A DNA stretch of 64,000 bases from Bulleidia sp. zg-1006 (GCF_016812035.1 NZ_CP069178.1:186001-250000); one strand, 5' to 3'; numbered from the stretch's first letter, positions 9,163 through 17,910 are shown. The notes: a model not told the origin generated them from the sequence alone. Numbers and translations: made by a program.

Positions 9163-9388
9163 TTAATTAATGAACTGACAATTCATTAATTAAAAATCTA
9201 AGAATAGATTTATTAAGAATACCTAAGTCGCCTCATCCACCTTATTTATTCTTAATGGCTTACAAGGTAATTCTAAATGAAAGGATACTATTTATCAAGT
9301 TAAATTAAATTTATTATTTTCAAAAAACGGATAAATATTTCATGATTTTGAATAAATCAAAATTTAAAAACAACATAGGAAACCTATG
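9163..9388. repeat. Cluster of perfect inverted repeats upstream of the possible rep gene
   Basis: No gene fits between 9123 and 9417. The stretch holds three perfect dyads: TTAATTAATGAA / TTCATTAATTAA (9163-9193, 7-base loop), ATTAAGAATA / TATTCTTAAT (9212-9221 and 9247-9256) and CATAGG / CCTATG (9374-9388, AAA loop). Such density before a rep/par block suggests a replication origin or control region, but no iterons were seen. Confidence 0.5.
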
Positions 9389-9417
9389 ATGTGTAGTTAA
9401 TTGAATAAAGGAGTCTT

Positions 9418-10452
9418 ATGGAAGTATTTTTAAATCGAAGCAATATTTATGATGATTTACAATCGGTTGTAAGCATTTCTGATTGGATGGCAGGAAATAT
9501 TGGTGAACTTGTTTTAGATGCGACGGTTTCAACGATTGGCTGTGTTGAGTTCTTCCGCTTGTTAGAGAAGTTTGAACTTAGTCGAGCCGGTAAAAGAATC
9601 ATGACAGCTAATATTCAAGCTAAGAGCCTTACCATTTTACTTCCACAAAGTTTGCAAGATATTCGTGGCTTTGTTAAGGAAGTGATGAAGGAAGTGTTTG
9701 GAAAGGAAGCGGCTTTGCCTTATGCGGCTTGGTTAGTGAAAAAAGGAGCCGGTCGATATGTTCACATTCTTATCTCTGAACGTTATTACAGTTCAGAAGA
9801 AGTAGAATATGTTGATTATTGGAAAACAGCTAGGTTTCAAAATAGAACTACCGGAAAATTGTGTAAGGCGACTGATCCTGAAGCGAAACAAATTGTAAGT
9901 CCTGGTGATGTTAGAAAGACTTGGAAATCACACTTCAGTTTAAAGAGTAGATTGTTTTCAGCAGATGGGTTTGCTAGAAAGAACAGGGATAGAAAAAAGC
10001 GTATTGGTTTTGATCGATTGTTAAATCATATCCGTCAGTGTATTGTTGCGGCGTTGGTGAAGATGAAAATTTCATTTTCTAAATCCTTTAGCATTCCAAG
10101 ATTGAAAAGACATTCTTGGTTGAATAAATATCAAAACATAAATTTAACCAGAATTAACACGGCTATCCGACATATTGAACGAGAAATTCAACAAGGGTGG
10201 ATTGCTGTTAGAGATGGGTATTTTTATCAAGATTTGAAAACATATGATCGATTTATGACGCTATCTAAGAAATATCTAAATCGCATGAAAAAAGGATTTT
10301 ATACAAAAGTCTTATCAGGAAACAGAAAACTAAAATTATCTTTTTCAATTTTTATGAATGTGGTTCGAGTGCAAGAAAATTTAGATAGTTTGATAGAAGA
10401 TTTTGATACTGAAATGAATGAATTTCTAATGAAATACATATGTGGAATCTAG
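9418..10452 (+). CDS. Unknown protein upstream of parA, possible replication or nucleic-acid protein
   Basis: 344 residues, not recognised. The first 165 residues look like a folded domain including RYVHILISERYY, which faintly recalls the 'H-I-L-x-x-R' strand of Mob/Rep HUH enzymes, though no H-x-H pair is present. The rest is very basic and helical. GGAG stands 5 bases before the ATG. It is followed after 15 bases by parA and parB-like genes, the usual place of a replication initiator in rep-par modules. That context is the only argument for a replication role. Confidence 0.5.
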   Translation: MEVFLNRSNIYDDLQSVVSISDWMAGNIGELVLDATVSTIGCVEFFRLLEKFELSRAGKRIMTANIQAKSLTILLPQSLQDIRGFVKEVMKEVFGKEAALPYAAWLVKKGAGRYVHILISERYYSSEEVEYVDYWKTARFQNRTTGKLCKATDPEAKQIVSPGDVRKTWKSHFSLKSRLFSADGFARKNRDRKKRIGFDRLLNHIRQCIVAALVKMKISFSKSFSIPRLKRHSWLNKYQNINLTRINTAIRHIEREIQQGWIAVRDGYFYQDLKTYDRFMTLSKKYLNRMKKGFYTKVLSGNRKLKLSFSIFMNVVRVQENLDSLIEDFDTEMNEFLMKYICGI

Positions 10453-10467
10453 GGAGGGTGAAAAGAA

Positions 10468-11238
10468 ATGATTCGATCGATTATAAATATCAAAGGTGGT
10501 GTAGGAAAAACCACTACAGCTTTACAACTATCAGAAGGCTTTGCTAAGGAAGGGAAAAAGACTTTATTAGTTGATTGTGATGGGCAAGGAAATGCGACTA
10601 ATTATTTACTGCCAAATTTAAATTTTGACGAAGATGAAACAATCAGTCGTAGAAACTTAGCTGGGCTTTTGATGAAAAAGGAAGAAGTACGTGACTGTCT
10701 TTGGAAAAGTGATTTTGAAAATTTATACGTTTTGCCAGCTTCGTTGGAATTGTTCAATGTAGCGTATACGTTACAGTCTAATTCAGCGAATGGATTACCT
10801 CAATTTTCACTGAATAAAATTCTAAAGAGTTTAGATTTTGATGAGATTGTCATTGATAATAACCCGGCTCTAAACTTAATGACCATTAATTCTATTTATG
10901 CTGCGGATGAGATTATTATTGTTTCTAATATTGATCGCAATTCATTTAAAGGGGTCAAAGATACATATACCAATACAATTAATGCTTTAAATGAATTACC
11001 TAGAGAAAACCCTGTAAAAATTAGAATACTAATAACCATGGTAAATAGAAATTCAACAGAAAAGGAGGCGTTAAGACAATTAAAAGAAATCTATGGAGAT
11101 GTGGTTTATAACCAAACTATTCGCTATCAAGCAAAAGCTATTAGGGAAACATATTTCCTCCATACATCGCTTTTGGATTATAAAAAAGCAAACGTAGCAG
11201 AAGATTATAGAAATTGGATTGAGGAGGTACAAGAATAA
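10468..11238 (+). CDS. parA: ParA-family partition ATPase
   Basis: 256 residues with the deviant Walker A motif KGGVGKTT (9-16), the A' motif LLVDCDGQGN (about 34-43) and a Walker B-like EIVIDNNPAL (about 130). ParA ATPases move or segregate DNA on the nucleoid with a ParB partner, here encoded next with a one-base overlap of stop and start. In a conjugative element this suggests a plasmid-like extrachromosomal stage. Confidence 0.93.
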   Translation: MIRSIINIKGGVGKTTTALQLSEGFAKEGKKTLLVDCDGQGNATNYLLPNLNFDEDETISRRNLAGLLMKKEEVRDCLWKSDFENLYVLPASLELFNVAYTLQSNSANGLPQFSLNKILKSLDFDEIVIDNNPALNLMTINSIYAADEIIIVSNIDRNSFKGVKDTYTNTINALNELPRENPVKIRILITMVNRNSTEKEALRQLKEIYGDVVYNQTIRYQAKAIRETYFLHTSLLDYKKANVAEDYRNWIEEVQE

Positions 11239-11999
11239 TGACTAGTTTTGATATTAAGGGAATTGTTGGTTCATCTAATAGTCAATTAGAAGTTGCTAAT
11301 TTAACCAAGGTATTTCTAAAACCATTAGATTTGGTTTTGGGAAATTCAGAAAATCCTTTTGAACTGACAGATATTGAATTATTGGAAAGAAATATTGAGG
11401 AACAAGGACTAGAAGAAGTCCTAACCGGCTATTTGAATTCAGATGGAAATGTAGTTCTATATTCAGGTCACAGACGATTGCAAGCTCTTAAAAACCTTTT
11501 CTTAGATGAAAAATCTTATCGATATCATGGCAAAGATATAACCGGGTCTGTTCCAATACTGATTCAACCTAAGATTGAAAATCACGATGAAGAGATTTTA
11601 AAAATCATCGGAGCAAACAATCATAGAGATCTCACTAAGGAAGAAAAGGAAAGGATTATTGATTTATCCCTAGAAGTAATTAAAAAAAAGTATGGATTCG
11701 GAAGGGTAAGAACTAGGGTTGCCACATTAACTGGTATTAAGGAAGCGTTTGTTGGAAATTATCTATCCAGCAAGAATAAAAAATCCATAGGTGATTCAAA
11801 AGTAGTAGATGAACCAAAGGAAAAAGATGACACAGTTTTAACTGCTACCAAGTTTGGAAAAAAACTTTTCCAGGCAACAAAAAAACTTTATCGCTTATCA
11901 GAAGAGTATACAGATCTTTATTTGAATAAATTAGAAGTAGAAAAATTAATGGATATTATGACAATGATTGAAGAAATATCATCCAACATGAAAAAGTAA
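11238..11999 (+). CDS. ParB-like partition/DNA-binding protein
   Basis: 253 residues. The N-terminal ParB/sulfiredoxin-type domain includes the box VVLYSGHRRLQAL (about 74-86) and NNHRDLTKEEKERIIDLSLEV (about 130-150). A helix-turn-helix-like RTRVATLTGIKEAFVGNYL (about 158-176) and a helical tail follow. The start codon overlaps the parA stop. It should bind a centromere-like site and stimulate ParA. The element's repeated 25-bp palindromes are one candidate site, which is inference. Confidence 0.8.
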   Translation: MTSFDIKGIVGSSNSQLEVANLTKVFLKPLDLVLGNSENPFELTDIELLERNIEEQGLEEVLTGYLNSDGNVVLYSGHRRLQALKNLFLDEKSYRYHGKDITGSVPILIQPKIENHDEEILKIIGANNHRDLTKEEKERIIDLSLEVIKKKYGFGRVRTRVATLTGIKEAFVGNYLSSKNKKSIGDSKVVDEPKEKDDTVLTATKFGKKLFQATKKLYRLSEEYTDLYLNKLEVEKLMDIMTMIEEISSNMKK

Positions 12000-12011
12000 A
12001 GGTAAGAAGAT

Positions 12012-12350
12012 ATGGACTTCACTAAATTAGAAGAAACAATAGAATTAGATATTTCAAGACTAGAACAATTTGAAAAGGAAAATAGCTTGTTTAAGTATTT
12101 AGGATTAGCCTCTCACTTTTCTTCTTTGAAATACAAAGTAAATAGAAATCTAGTCAATAGTTTCACTCAAAAAAAGCTTGTCATTCATTATTTGAAAACT
12201 GCCGGTAAGAAAGAATTAATTCAATTAGTCAACGATCTTCAAAATGAAAAGAGACTTAAAGTAACTCTAAAAGATTTAGAAAATAAACAGATTGGAGATG
12301 AATTAATGAATGGAATCTTGGAATTGATCACAAAAAACCAATTGGTATGA
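12012..12350 (+). CDS. Hypothetical helical protein in the par operon
   Basis: 112 residues, charged and helical, no recognised family. It follows the parB-like gene by 12 bases with GGTAAGAAG as a weak Shine-Dalgarno. Its last codons (Q-L-V-stop) are made by the element's palindrome: the TGA lies in the left half of the 12340 copy. Confidence 0.6.
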   Translation: MDFTKLEETIELDISRLEQFEKENSLFKYLGLASHFSSLKYKVNRNLVNSFTQKKLVIHYLKTAGKKELIQLVNDLQNEKRLKVTLKDLENKQIGDELMNGILELITKNQLV

Positions 12351-12362
12351 ATTATACCAATT
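12340..12362. repeat. Element palindrome, copy 1 (over a stop codon)
   Basis: AATTGGTAT-GAATT-ATACCAATT. It overlaps the end of the 112-residue gene, including its stop, and lies 17 bases before the next start codon. Confidence 0.85.
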
Positions 12363-12378
12363 AGAAGGGAGAATAAAA

Positions 12379-12987
12379 ATGAGAAGCTATTACGACATAT
12401 TCAGTGACTCATCAGCTAACAGCTATGAAGAAAGATTGAATCACCTAATGATAGATATCATCGAAGAAAATAATCAATATTCTCCCAAATTAATTGTGTT
12501 CAATGAGGAATATCTATTCTCTCTTAATCCTTCGGCTTGGAAAAATAATGTGCTGGTTCGGGCAATCTCCTATGAAAAGAATGATACAAGCTCACAATCT
12601 ATCCCAATTGATAAAAATCAATTAATGATTAATGAAGAAATTACTTATCAAAGAAGGGTTAAGATTTTTATGGATCAGTTTAACCAATTAGAAAAAATGG
12701 AAAGACTGATGTTTATTCACAAATATTTTAATTCCTATTTAAATAAGTCATTGGAAGAATTGGCTAAGGATTTATCTGTCAGTAAAAAAACGCTTTCAAA
12801 ATATAAGAAAAGGGCAATCGAAAAAATGATAACATCTTGCTGGTTAGATATGTGGTCAACAATGGAATATGGAAATTTTGTCCAGGGATCTAATGAAATT
12901 GAAGATGATAGGCGAGAGAGGTGGGAAAAATTAGGGCTAACCTACCACCGTATTTTTGAGAGAGTGGAATTTGACTGGGAAGAATAA
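12379..12987 (+). CDS. Sigma-factor region 4-like HTH protein
   Basis: 202 residues. The segment about 95-155 (QLEKMERLMFIHKYF, then SLEELAKDLSVSKKTLSKYKKRAIEKM) has the layout of a sigma-70 region 4 or ArpU-type helix-turn-helix. No region 2 is present. AAGGGAG precedes the ATG. It lies upstream of the long transfer operon and may activate it; that role is inferred from position and fold. Confidence 0.65.
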   Translation: MRSYYDIFSDSSANSYEERLNHLMIDIIEENNQYSPKLIVFNEEYLFSLNPSAWKNNVLVRAISYEKNDTSSQSIPIDKNQLMINEEITYQRRVKIFMDQFNQLEKMERLMFIHKYFNSYLNKSLEELAKDLSVSKKTLSKYKKRAIEKMITSCWLDMWSTMEYGNFVQGSNEIEDDRRERWEKLGLTYHRIFERVEFDWEE

Positions 12988-13029
12988 GAAAGATAGAATC
13001 AAAGAGGTAAATATTACGAAGGAGAGATT

Positions 13030-13350
13030 ATGAAGACAACCACGTTTATTTTCAAGAAGAATATTGAAAAAAATATTTATGATTACTGGAAAGAAGAAAT
13101 TGAAGCTTCATTTAATAACAAAATAGGGAAATTGAGTAACAAAAGCACCACTCTTAAAGAACTGATGTTTATTGCTAAAAATCAAAAAGAATATGAAACT
13201 CTGTTATACGCTAATGTACAATTAGGATATAAAAAGGAGTTGTTAGAGCTCTTAGATAGTTGGAAAACGACTAATGAAGAAGATCCTGAAGAAAACACAG
13301 ATGATCTTGCATTAAGTATGAAGCATTTAAAAAAAATAGGTAGGTTTTAG
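13030..13350 (+). CDS. Hypothetical protein upstream of vapD (possible antitoxin partner)
   Basis: 106 residues, acidic C-terminal third, no recognised fold. GGAGAG lies close to the start. Only 3 bases separate its stop from the VapD-like gene, the arrangement of a toxin-antitoxin pair, but no known antitoxin motif is visible. Confidence 0.5.
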   Translation: MKTTTFIFKKNIEKNIYDYWKEEIEASFNNKIGKLSNKSTTLKELMFIAKNQKEYETLLYANVQLGYKKELLELLDSWKTTNEEDPEENTDDLALSMKHLKKIGRF

Positions 13351-13353
13351 TGT

Positions 13354-13737
13354 GTGTCCAGGAAACAAATAGCGTTTGATTTAGATACAGAGTTACTAGA
13401 TTCATATTATCCATCAAAAAGTTGGCGAAATGCTTATTCTGATATTAAAAGATATATGGAAGAAAATGGCTTTGAATGGAATCAAGGTTCCGTGTATATT
13501 TCAAAAAAAAGTATCACTAATCGAGAGGCAATTGAAATTTTTCAAGACTTATTAAATGAATATGACTGGCTAAACCTAGCTAATAGAGAAACCACATTAA
13601 CAACGGCTAAAGATAGTGAACTGGACTTAACGAAGTTTTGCAATAGGAACATTGAATTAGTCTATCATCCTTGGGAACAAGAGGAAGAGATCGAAGAATC
13701 GGAGGAAAAGATAGAGAATAAGGGAATGATGATGTAA
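13354..13737 (+). CDS. vapD: VapD-like endoribonuclease
   Basis: 127 residues starting at GTG. The N-terminus (KQIAFDLDTELLDSYYP...WRNAYSDIKRYMEENGFEWNQGSVYIS) matches the VapD family, which shares the Cas2 ferredoxin-like fold and cuts mRNA; the early Asp in FDLDT is the conserved acidic residue. An acidic tail of about 30 residues extends beyond the usual 90-100. VapD often sits on plasmids and islands as a toxin or stress RNase. The preceding small gene may be its partner. Confidence 0.8.
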   Translation: MSRKQIAFDLDTELLDSYYPSKSWRNAYSDIKRYMEENGFEWNQGSVYISKKSITNREAIEIFQDLLNEYDWLNLANRETTLTTAKDSELDLTKFCNRNIELVYHPWEQEEEIEESEEKIENKGMMM

Positions 13738-13780
13738 TCATACCCTTTTTAGTTGATGTGGCTCATACTAATCAACAAAA

Positions 13781-13864
13781 ATGTAAGACGCTTACATAAC
13801 TTGTGAAGAAATTAATTAATTTTCTTTTTTTCTGAAAATATCAATGTAAGAATCCTTCACAAGT
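13781..13864. repeat. Inverted-repeat cluster before the transfer promoter
   Basis: No gene was found between 13738 and 14232. ATGTAAG-acg-CTTACAT lies at 13781-13797 with another ATGTAAG at 13844-13850. ACTTGTGAAG (13799-13808) is mirrored by CTTCACAAGT (13855-13864), a perfect 10-bp dyad around an AT-rich core. This could be a regulator site or an origin-like structure. Confidence 0.5.
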
Positions 13865-13934
13865 GGCGTATACCCTATTAAATACTGGATTTATAAGGGT
13901 TCGAAAATCGAAAAAACAGTGATTTTTCACAAAA

Positions 13935-14010
13935 AAGTTTCCAAAAAAGGGGTTGATTTTGGAAACTTACTTGACATACAATATGGATGTAGTTAAAAGT
14001 GCGTTTAACT
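13935..14010 (+). promoter_or_regulatory. Transfer-operon promoter with two dyad operators
   Basis: A perfect 12-bp dyad (AAGTTTCCAAAA / TTTTGGAAACTT, 13935-13968) directly precedes TTGACA (13971-13976). A weak -10 (TAAAAG) follows at a 17-base spacing, overlapping a second perfect dyad, AGTTAAA-N6-TTTAACT (13991-14010). A repressor bound at either site would block polymerase. An attenuator-like hairpin follows at 14056. Confidence 0.55.
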
Positions 14011-14055
14011 ATAAGTCAAAAGAAATTAACGTTTTAATTATTTCATTCTCTAGCG

Positions 14056-14089
14056 AAAGTTGGTCTTCAGGGATCAACTTTTATTTTTG
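14056..14089 (+). terminator. Terminator or attenuator in the leader of the transfer operon
   Basis: AAAGTTGGTC / GATCAACTTT (10 bp, one G-U) with a 6-base loop, then TTATTTTT. It lies after the promoter and about 145 bases before the first operon gene, so most transcripts should stop unless read-through is promoted. Confidence 0.7.
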
Positions 14090-14232
14090 GGGATGGAGAT
14101 AGATTAATAGTAAAACGGAGAAGAAGTATCAAGGAAAAAGGAGATTAAAAAAACATGGAGAACAAAAAAATGAATTGGTAGGAAGGGATAGGAAAAATAA
14201 AAAGAAAGAGATAAGATAAAGGAGAGGTTAAT

Positions 14233-14907
14233 ATGAAAAAGATAAATGCGTTAGGAATGAGTGCTTTAGTGGCGGTCATGTTACTGAATGGTTGCGGTAC
14301 GAAACAAAGTGCAACTGTTGCTGAAAAGAATGATGGACAAACGGAAACCATCACCACTTCAAATTCAAAACCACAACCGGAAATAACGAAAAAGGAAGAA
14401 GTGAAACAATCAGAAAAGAAAGTGGAAGCTAAGGAAACAGCTCCGGCTCAAAAGGAAGTTTCCACGAAAAAAGAGGAAGTCTCTAAAGTATCCACTTCAA
14501 CTTCAACTAAGAAGAACAATAGCACAGCAGCTAAAGTGAAAAGTTCTAAATCCAATGTTCAAACGAAGAAGTCTACTTCTAATACAAACTCGAAAGGGAA
14601 GAATACAAACAAAGGGAATACATCTTCTAATTCCAAAGGCAAAACAAAGCCAGTTAAAAAACCATCTGGGGCAACGAATACTTCCAAACCAAAACCAAAG
14701 GCTTGTCCATATAAAAATTATGATGCGGATGGCAATTGTGAAACACATAAAAAAGTATGTATGACTAGTGAACAGGTCTATCAAAAATATGTGGAATGGG
14801 CTGAAAAGCATAATCACTACGGAAGATTTACATATGGAGATTCCGACTTTGATGGTTGCCATGTGATATTTACAAACGATGGCTCATTCAAAGCTGGAGA
14901 AGATTAA
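14233..14907 (+). CDS. Lipoprotein with Lys/Ser/Thr-rich linker
   Basis: 224 residues. A signal peptide ends in the lipobox LLNGC, giving lipid-anchored Cys21. Residues about 35-150 are low-complexity (K, S, T, N, P), probably a wall-spanning linker. A small C-terminal domain carries several Cys (ACPYKNYDADGNC, KKVC, DGC) and may be disulfide-bonded or metal-binding. GGAGAGG precedes the ATG. It is first in the long transfer operon and likely acts at the cell surface. Confidence 0.75.
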   Translation: MKKINALGMSALVAVMLLNGCGTKQSATVAEKNDGQTETITTSNSKPQPEITKKEEVKQSEKKVEAKETAPAQKEVSTKKEEVSKVSTSTSTKKNNSTAAKVKSSKSNVQTKKSTSNTNSKGKNTNKGNTSSNSKGKTKPVKKPSGATNTSKPKPKACPYKNYDADGNCETHKKVCMTSEQVYQKYVEWAEKHNHYGRFTYGDSDFDGCHVIFTNDGSFKAGED

Positions 14908-14916
14908 TCAATAAAA

Positions 14917-14940
14917 AGGCGGACTTTTCCGTCTTTTTTT
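14917..14940 (+). terminator. Hairpin with T run after the lipoprotein gene
   Basis: AGGCGGA-ctttt-type loop-TCCGTCT (one G-U) followed by seven T. Confidence 0.7.
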
Positions 14941-14953
14941 GTATCGAAGTGGT

Positions 14954-14970
14954 GGGGGCGAAACGCCCCC
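14954..14970 (+). other. Very GC-rich hairpin in the leader of the adhesin gene
   Basis: GGGGGCG-aaa-CGCCCCC, a 7-bp all-GC stem in an otherwise AT-rich stretch, without a T tract. It may protect or pause the transcript. Confidence 0.6.
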
Positions 14971-14986
14971 AAGAAAGGAAAAAGAA

Positions 14987-15025
14987 ATGATGAAGAAAAA
15001 ATTTCTAAAAGGTATTCCACCTTAG
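14987..15025 (+). CDS. Possible 12-residue leader peptide (MMKKKFLKGIPP)
   Basis: A short frame with AAAGGAAA just upstream, ending before the terminator at 15053. The order leader peptide, terminator, large gene recalls attenuation, but no regulatory codons are evident. Confidence 0.3.
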   Translation: MMKKKFLKGIPP

Positions 15026-15052
15026 AGATAGAAAATAAAAAGAGAATTATTT

Positions 15053-15078
15053 AGACGGATAAAATTCCGTCTTTTTTG
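15053..15078 (+). terminator. Terminator directly before the adhesin gene
   Basis: AGACGGA-N6-TCCGTCT, 7-bp perfect stem, then TTTTT. It ends about 20 bases before the adhesin start codon, so it lies in the leader of that gene. Confidence 0.75.
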
Positions 15079-15097
15079 ATGAAAAAGGAGAAAAAAG

Positions 15098-17893
15098 ATG
15101 AAAAATAAATTTAAAAAACTATTCAGTTTAATTTTTGCGACCATGATGATGATTACAACCATGTGGACAGTCAAGACCACCGTACAAGCTGCTACGGTAT
15201 CAGATGGCGGCTATTCAGGTTATTGGGTTCGTGTTAAAAACACGACATTAACGAATGGGAATAAGATTCTTCCACAAAGACTGCATTTCCATAATGGAAC
15301 ACCAGCTTACTGTATTGAGCCAAAGAAAGCGATGAAAATAGGACAAGATGTATATGCGACATCTTCTTTAGAAGACTATAAATCCTTATCAGCTTCTACT
15401 AAACAAAAGATTTCGGCAATTTCTTATTTTGGATATGGTCATAACGGAAGGAAAGAGCCAATTCACTACATTGCAACACAGATATTAATTTGGCAAACCC
15501 TAGATTCCAAGTATAAAGATTCGGAGGTTCATTATTTACCAAATAATCCGCAATATGGTCATTTATCGAACGCTAATAAAGTAACGGATAAAGTTAAAAC
15601 AATCAAAGCAGCCATTTTAAAGGATGTGAATCGTTATGAAGCTAGTCTAGGTGAACCTAATTTTCAGATTTATGGTGAGAATGGAAAAAAAGTAGGGAAG
15701 ACAGGACAGCACGCTAAATATGAAAATGGTATTGTTGGTAAGACTTATACCGTTGTGGATCAAAAAAATGTTTTGAAATATAAGAACTTGACGAAAAACA
15801 CATTTTCTAATGCCAAAGTATCTGGAAACAAAGTAACGATTACTTTAACAGAAAAAGATTTAAATACTAATCATACAATGAGTTTTAGAGGTAAAGAACA
15901 TAAAATTGGGGTTCGACCAATTATCCTATATGGGTCTGCTCAAAACGTGATTGTTCGAGGTGATTTAAATGATCCAGGTAATGGTTCTATTACCATTCGT
16001 GCCATTGGACGTACAGCTAAAATCCAAAAACTCACAGAAGGACAACTTGCTTTAGCTGGAGCTAAATTAGGTTTGTATGAAGATGTAAACAAGAATGGAA
16101 AGTATGATGTCGGAGAACCAAAGGTCAAAGAGTTTACGACCACAGAAAAAGCCACTGCAATTGAAGGCTTAGTACCGGGTAAAAAGTATGTCTTACATGA
16201 ATTAAAAGCGCCTAAGGGTTATGTTAGAGCTGAAGATGTTGCTGTAGCCATCAAAGATAAAGATGTAACCATCAAGATGATGGATAAAGCCATGGATGTC
16301 GTCGTTAAAAAGGTGACGGATAAGGGCGATAAAGTCGCTGATGTAACCTTAACTATCTTAAATGAAGATGGCTCTGTCGCAACGGATAAAGATGGAAATA
16401 AAGCTGTCTATAAGACCAAAGCTGATACAGATTGGAATGTTTCTAAATACCTGCAAGAAGGAAAGAAATATATTCTAAGAGAAACAGAAGTGGTTGCCGG
16501 TGTGCATATTGCAAAAGATGTGATGTTTACAGCTCCTAAAAAGGGAGATAAGACTTTGAGTGTTACGGTAACTATGGTCGATAAAGAAATAGATGTCATC
16601 GTTAAAAAGGTAACAGAAAAGGGAGATCGTGTCGCTGATGTAACCTTAACTATCTTGAATGAAGATGGTTCAGTCGCAATGGATAAAGATGGAAATAAAG
16701 CTATCTATAAGACCAAAGCTGATACAGATTGGCAAGCCGGTAAGTATCTACAAGAAGGTAAAAAGTACATCCTAAGAGAAACAGAAGTGGTAGCCGGTGT
16801 TCATAAGGCTAAAGATGTGATGTTTACAGCTCCTAAAAAGGGAGATAAGACTTTGAGTGTTACGGTAACTATGGTCGATAAAGAAATAGATGTCATCGTT
16901 AAAAAGGTAACAGAAAAGGGAGATCGTGTCGCTGATGTAACCTTAACTATCTTGAATGAAGATGGTTCAGTCGCAATGGATAAAGATGGAAATAAAGCTA
17001 TCTATAAGACCAAAGCTGATACAGATTGGCAAGCCGGTAAGTATCTACAAGAAGGTAAAAAGTACATCCTAAGAGAAACAGAAGTGGTAGCCGGTGTTCA
17101 TAAGGCTAAAGATGTGATGTTTACAGCTCCTAAAGCCGGTGATAAGACGATGAATGTTACAGTCACCATGGTGGATAAAACAATGAAGGTCTTAGTAGAT
17201 AAGATAGACAACCATGGAAAGCCAGTACCTGGAGCTGTTCTTCAAGTTTTAGATGAGCACAAAAAAGTCGTGGCTGAATTTAAAACAGAAGGAAAGGCAA
17301 TGGATATTTCTAAATACTTACAAGAAGGAAAGAAATATAGCCTTCATGAAAAGGAAGCTCCTTTCGGATATGAAATCATGAAAGATATTGAGTTCGAAGC
17401 AAAAGGAACACAAGAACAGCCACAAGTGATTAAGGCTGTTGATGGGCGAAAGAAGTATTATGTGGCGGTGGAGAAAGTAGATGCTCAAAATCCAAACAAA
17501 AAGCTAAAAGGAGCTGAAATCACTTTATTTACGAAAGACGGCAAGATTGCTAAAGACGTGAATGGTAAAGATTGTGTAGCCTTAACAGATGAAAAAGGAA
17601 TGGTTGTTTTTGAGGTTGAGTATAACGAAGATATGGGTGGCTATTATGCCAAAGAAACCAAAGCACCTCTAGGCTACCGTATCAATTCTCAGCAACATAA
17701 AGTTGTCTTATCCGAAGATTACAATTTTGCAAAAGAAAATCCAGTCAAGATTGTAGTGAATGATGAAGCCTTGCCTATCATTAAAAAGACAGTACATACT
17801 GGGGATTCAACCAGTTTAACAGTATGGTTAGTTGGCTTATTGATTGGCTTAGCAGGTATTTCTATCGTTATTTATAAGAAAAAAAGCCAATAA
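15098..17893 (+). CDS. Cell-wall adhesin with thioester domain and Cna-B (SpaA-like) repeats
   Basis: 931 residues. Signal peptide (1-32, cut near VQAA), then a thioester domain: Cys72 in AYCIEPK and Gln128 in IATQILIW would form the internal thioester used for covalent host attachment. From about 310 it is a chain of prealbumin-like Cna-B domains. Three 99-residue repeats begin at about 400, 499 and 598, with diverged units near 697 and 788. The C-terminus has VHTGD (899-903), one membrane helix and KKKSQ: a sortase-type anchor with V-x-T-G-D rather than LPxTG. It probably mediates contact with recipient or host cells. Confidence 0.88.
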   Translation: MKNKFKKLFSLIFATMMMITTMWTVKTTVQAATVSDGGYSGYWVRVKNTTLTNGNKILPQRLHFHNGTPAYCIEPKKAMKIGQDVYATSSLEDYKSLSASTKQKISAISYFGYGHNGRKEPIHYIATQILIWQTLDSKYKDSEVHYLPNNPQYGHLSNANKVTDKVKTIKAAILKDVNRYEASLGEPNFQIYGENGKKVGKTGQHAKYENGIVGKTYTVVDQKNVLKYKNLTKNTFSNAKVSGNKVTITLTEKDLNTNHTMSFRGKEHKIGVRPIILYGSAQNVIVRGDLNDPGNGSITIRAIGRTAKIQKLTEGQLALAGAKLGLYEDVNKNGKYDVGEPKVKEFTTTEKATAIEGLVPGKKYVLHELKAPKGYVRAEDVAVAIKDKDVTIKMMDKAMDVVVKKVTDKGDKVADVTLTILNEDGSVATDKDGNKAVYKTKADTDWNVSKYLQEGKKYILRETEVVAGVHIAKDVMFTAPKKGDKTLSVTVTMVDKEIDVIVKKVTEKGDRVADVTLTILNEDGSVAMDKDGNKAIYKTKADTDWQAGKYLQEGKKYILRETEVVAGVHKAKDVMFTAPKKGDKTLSVTVTMVDKEIDVIVKKVTEKGDRVADVTLTILNEDGSVAMDKDGNKAIYKTKADTDWQAGKYLQEGKKYILRETEVVAGVHKAKDVMFTAPKAGDKTMNVTVTMVDKTMKVLVDKIDNHGKPVPGAVLQVLDEHKKVVAEFKTEGKAMDISKYLQEGKKYSLHEKEAPFGYEIMKDIEFEAKGTQEQPQVIKAVDGRKKYYVAVEKVDAQNPNKKLKGAEITLFTKDGKIAKDVNGKDCVALTDEKGMVVFEVEYNEDMGGYYAKETKAPLGYRINSQQHKVVLSEDYNFAKENPVKIVVNDEALPIIKKTVHTGDSTSLTVWLVGLLIGLAGISIVIYKKKSQ
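16295..17185 (+). repeat. Three tandem 297-bp repeats in the adhesin gene
   Basis: Units start at 16295, 16592 and 16889. Units 2 and 3 are almost identical at the DNA level over most of their length, while unit 1 differs at many bases, so the last duplication is recent. Each unit encodes one 99-residue Cna-B domain. Confidence 0.9.
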
Positions 17894-17910
17894 AAATTAG
17901 GACAAGAGAA

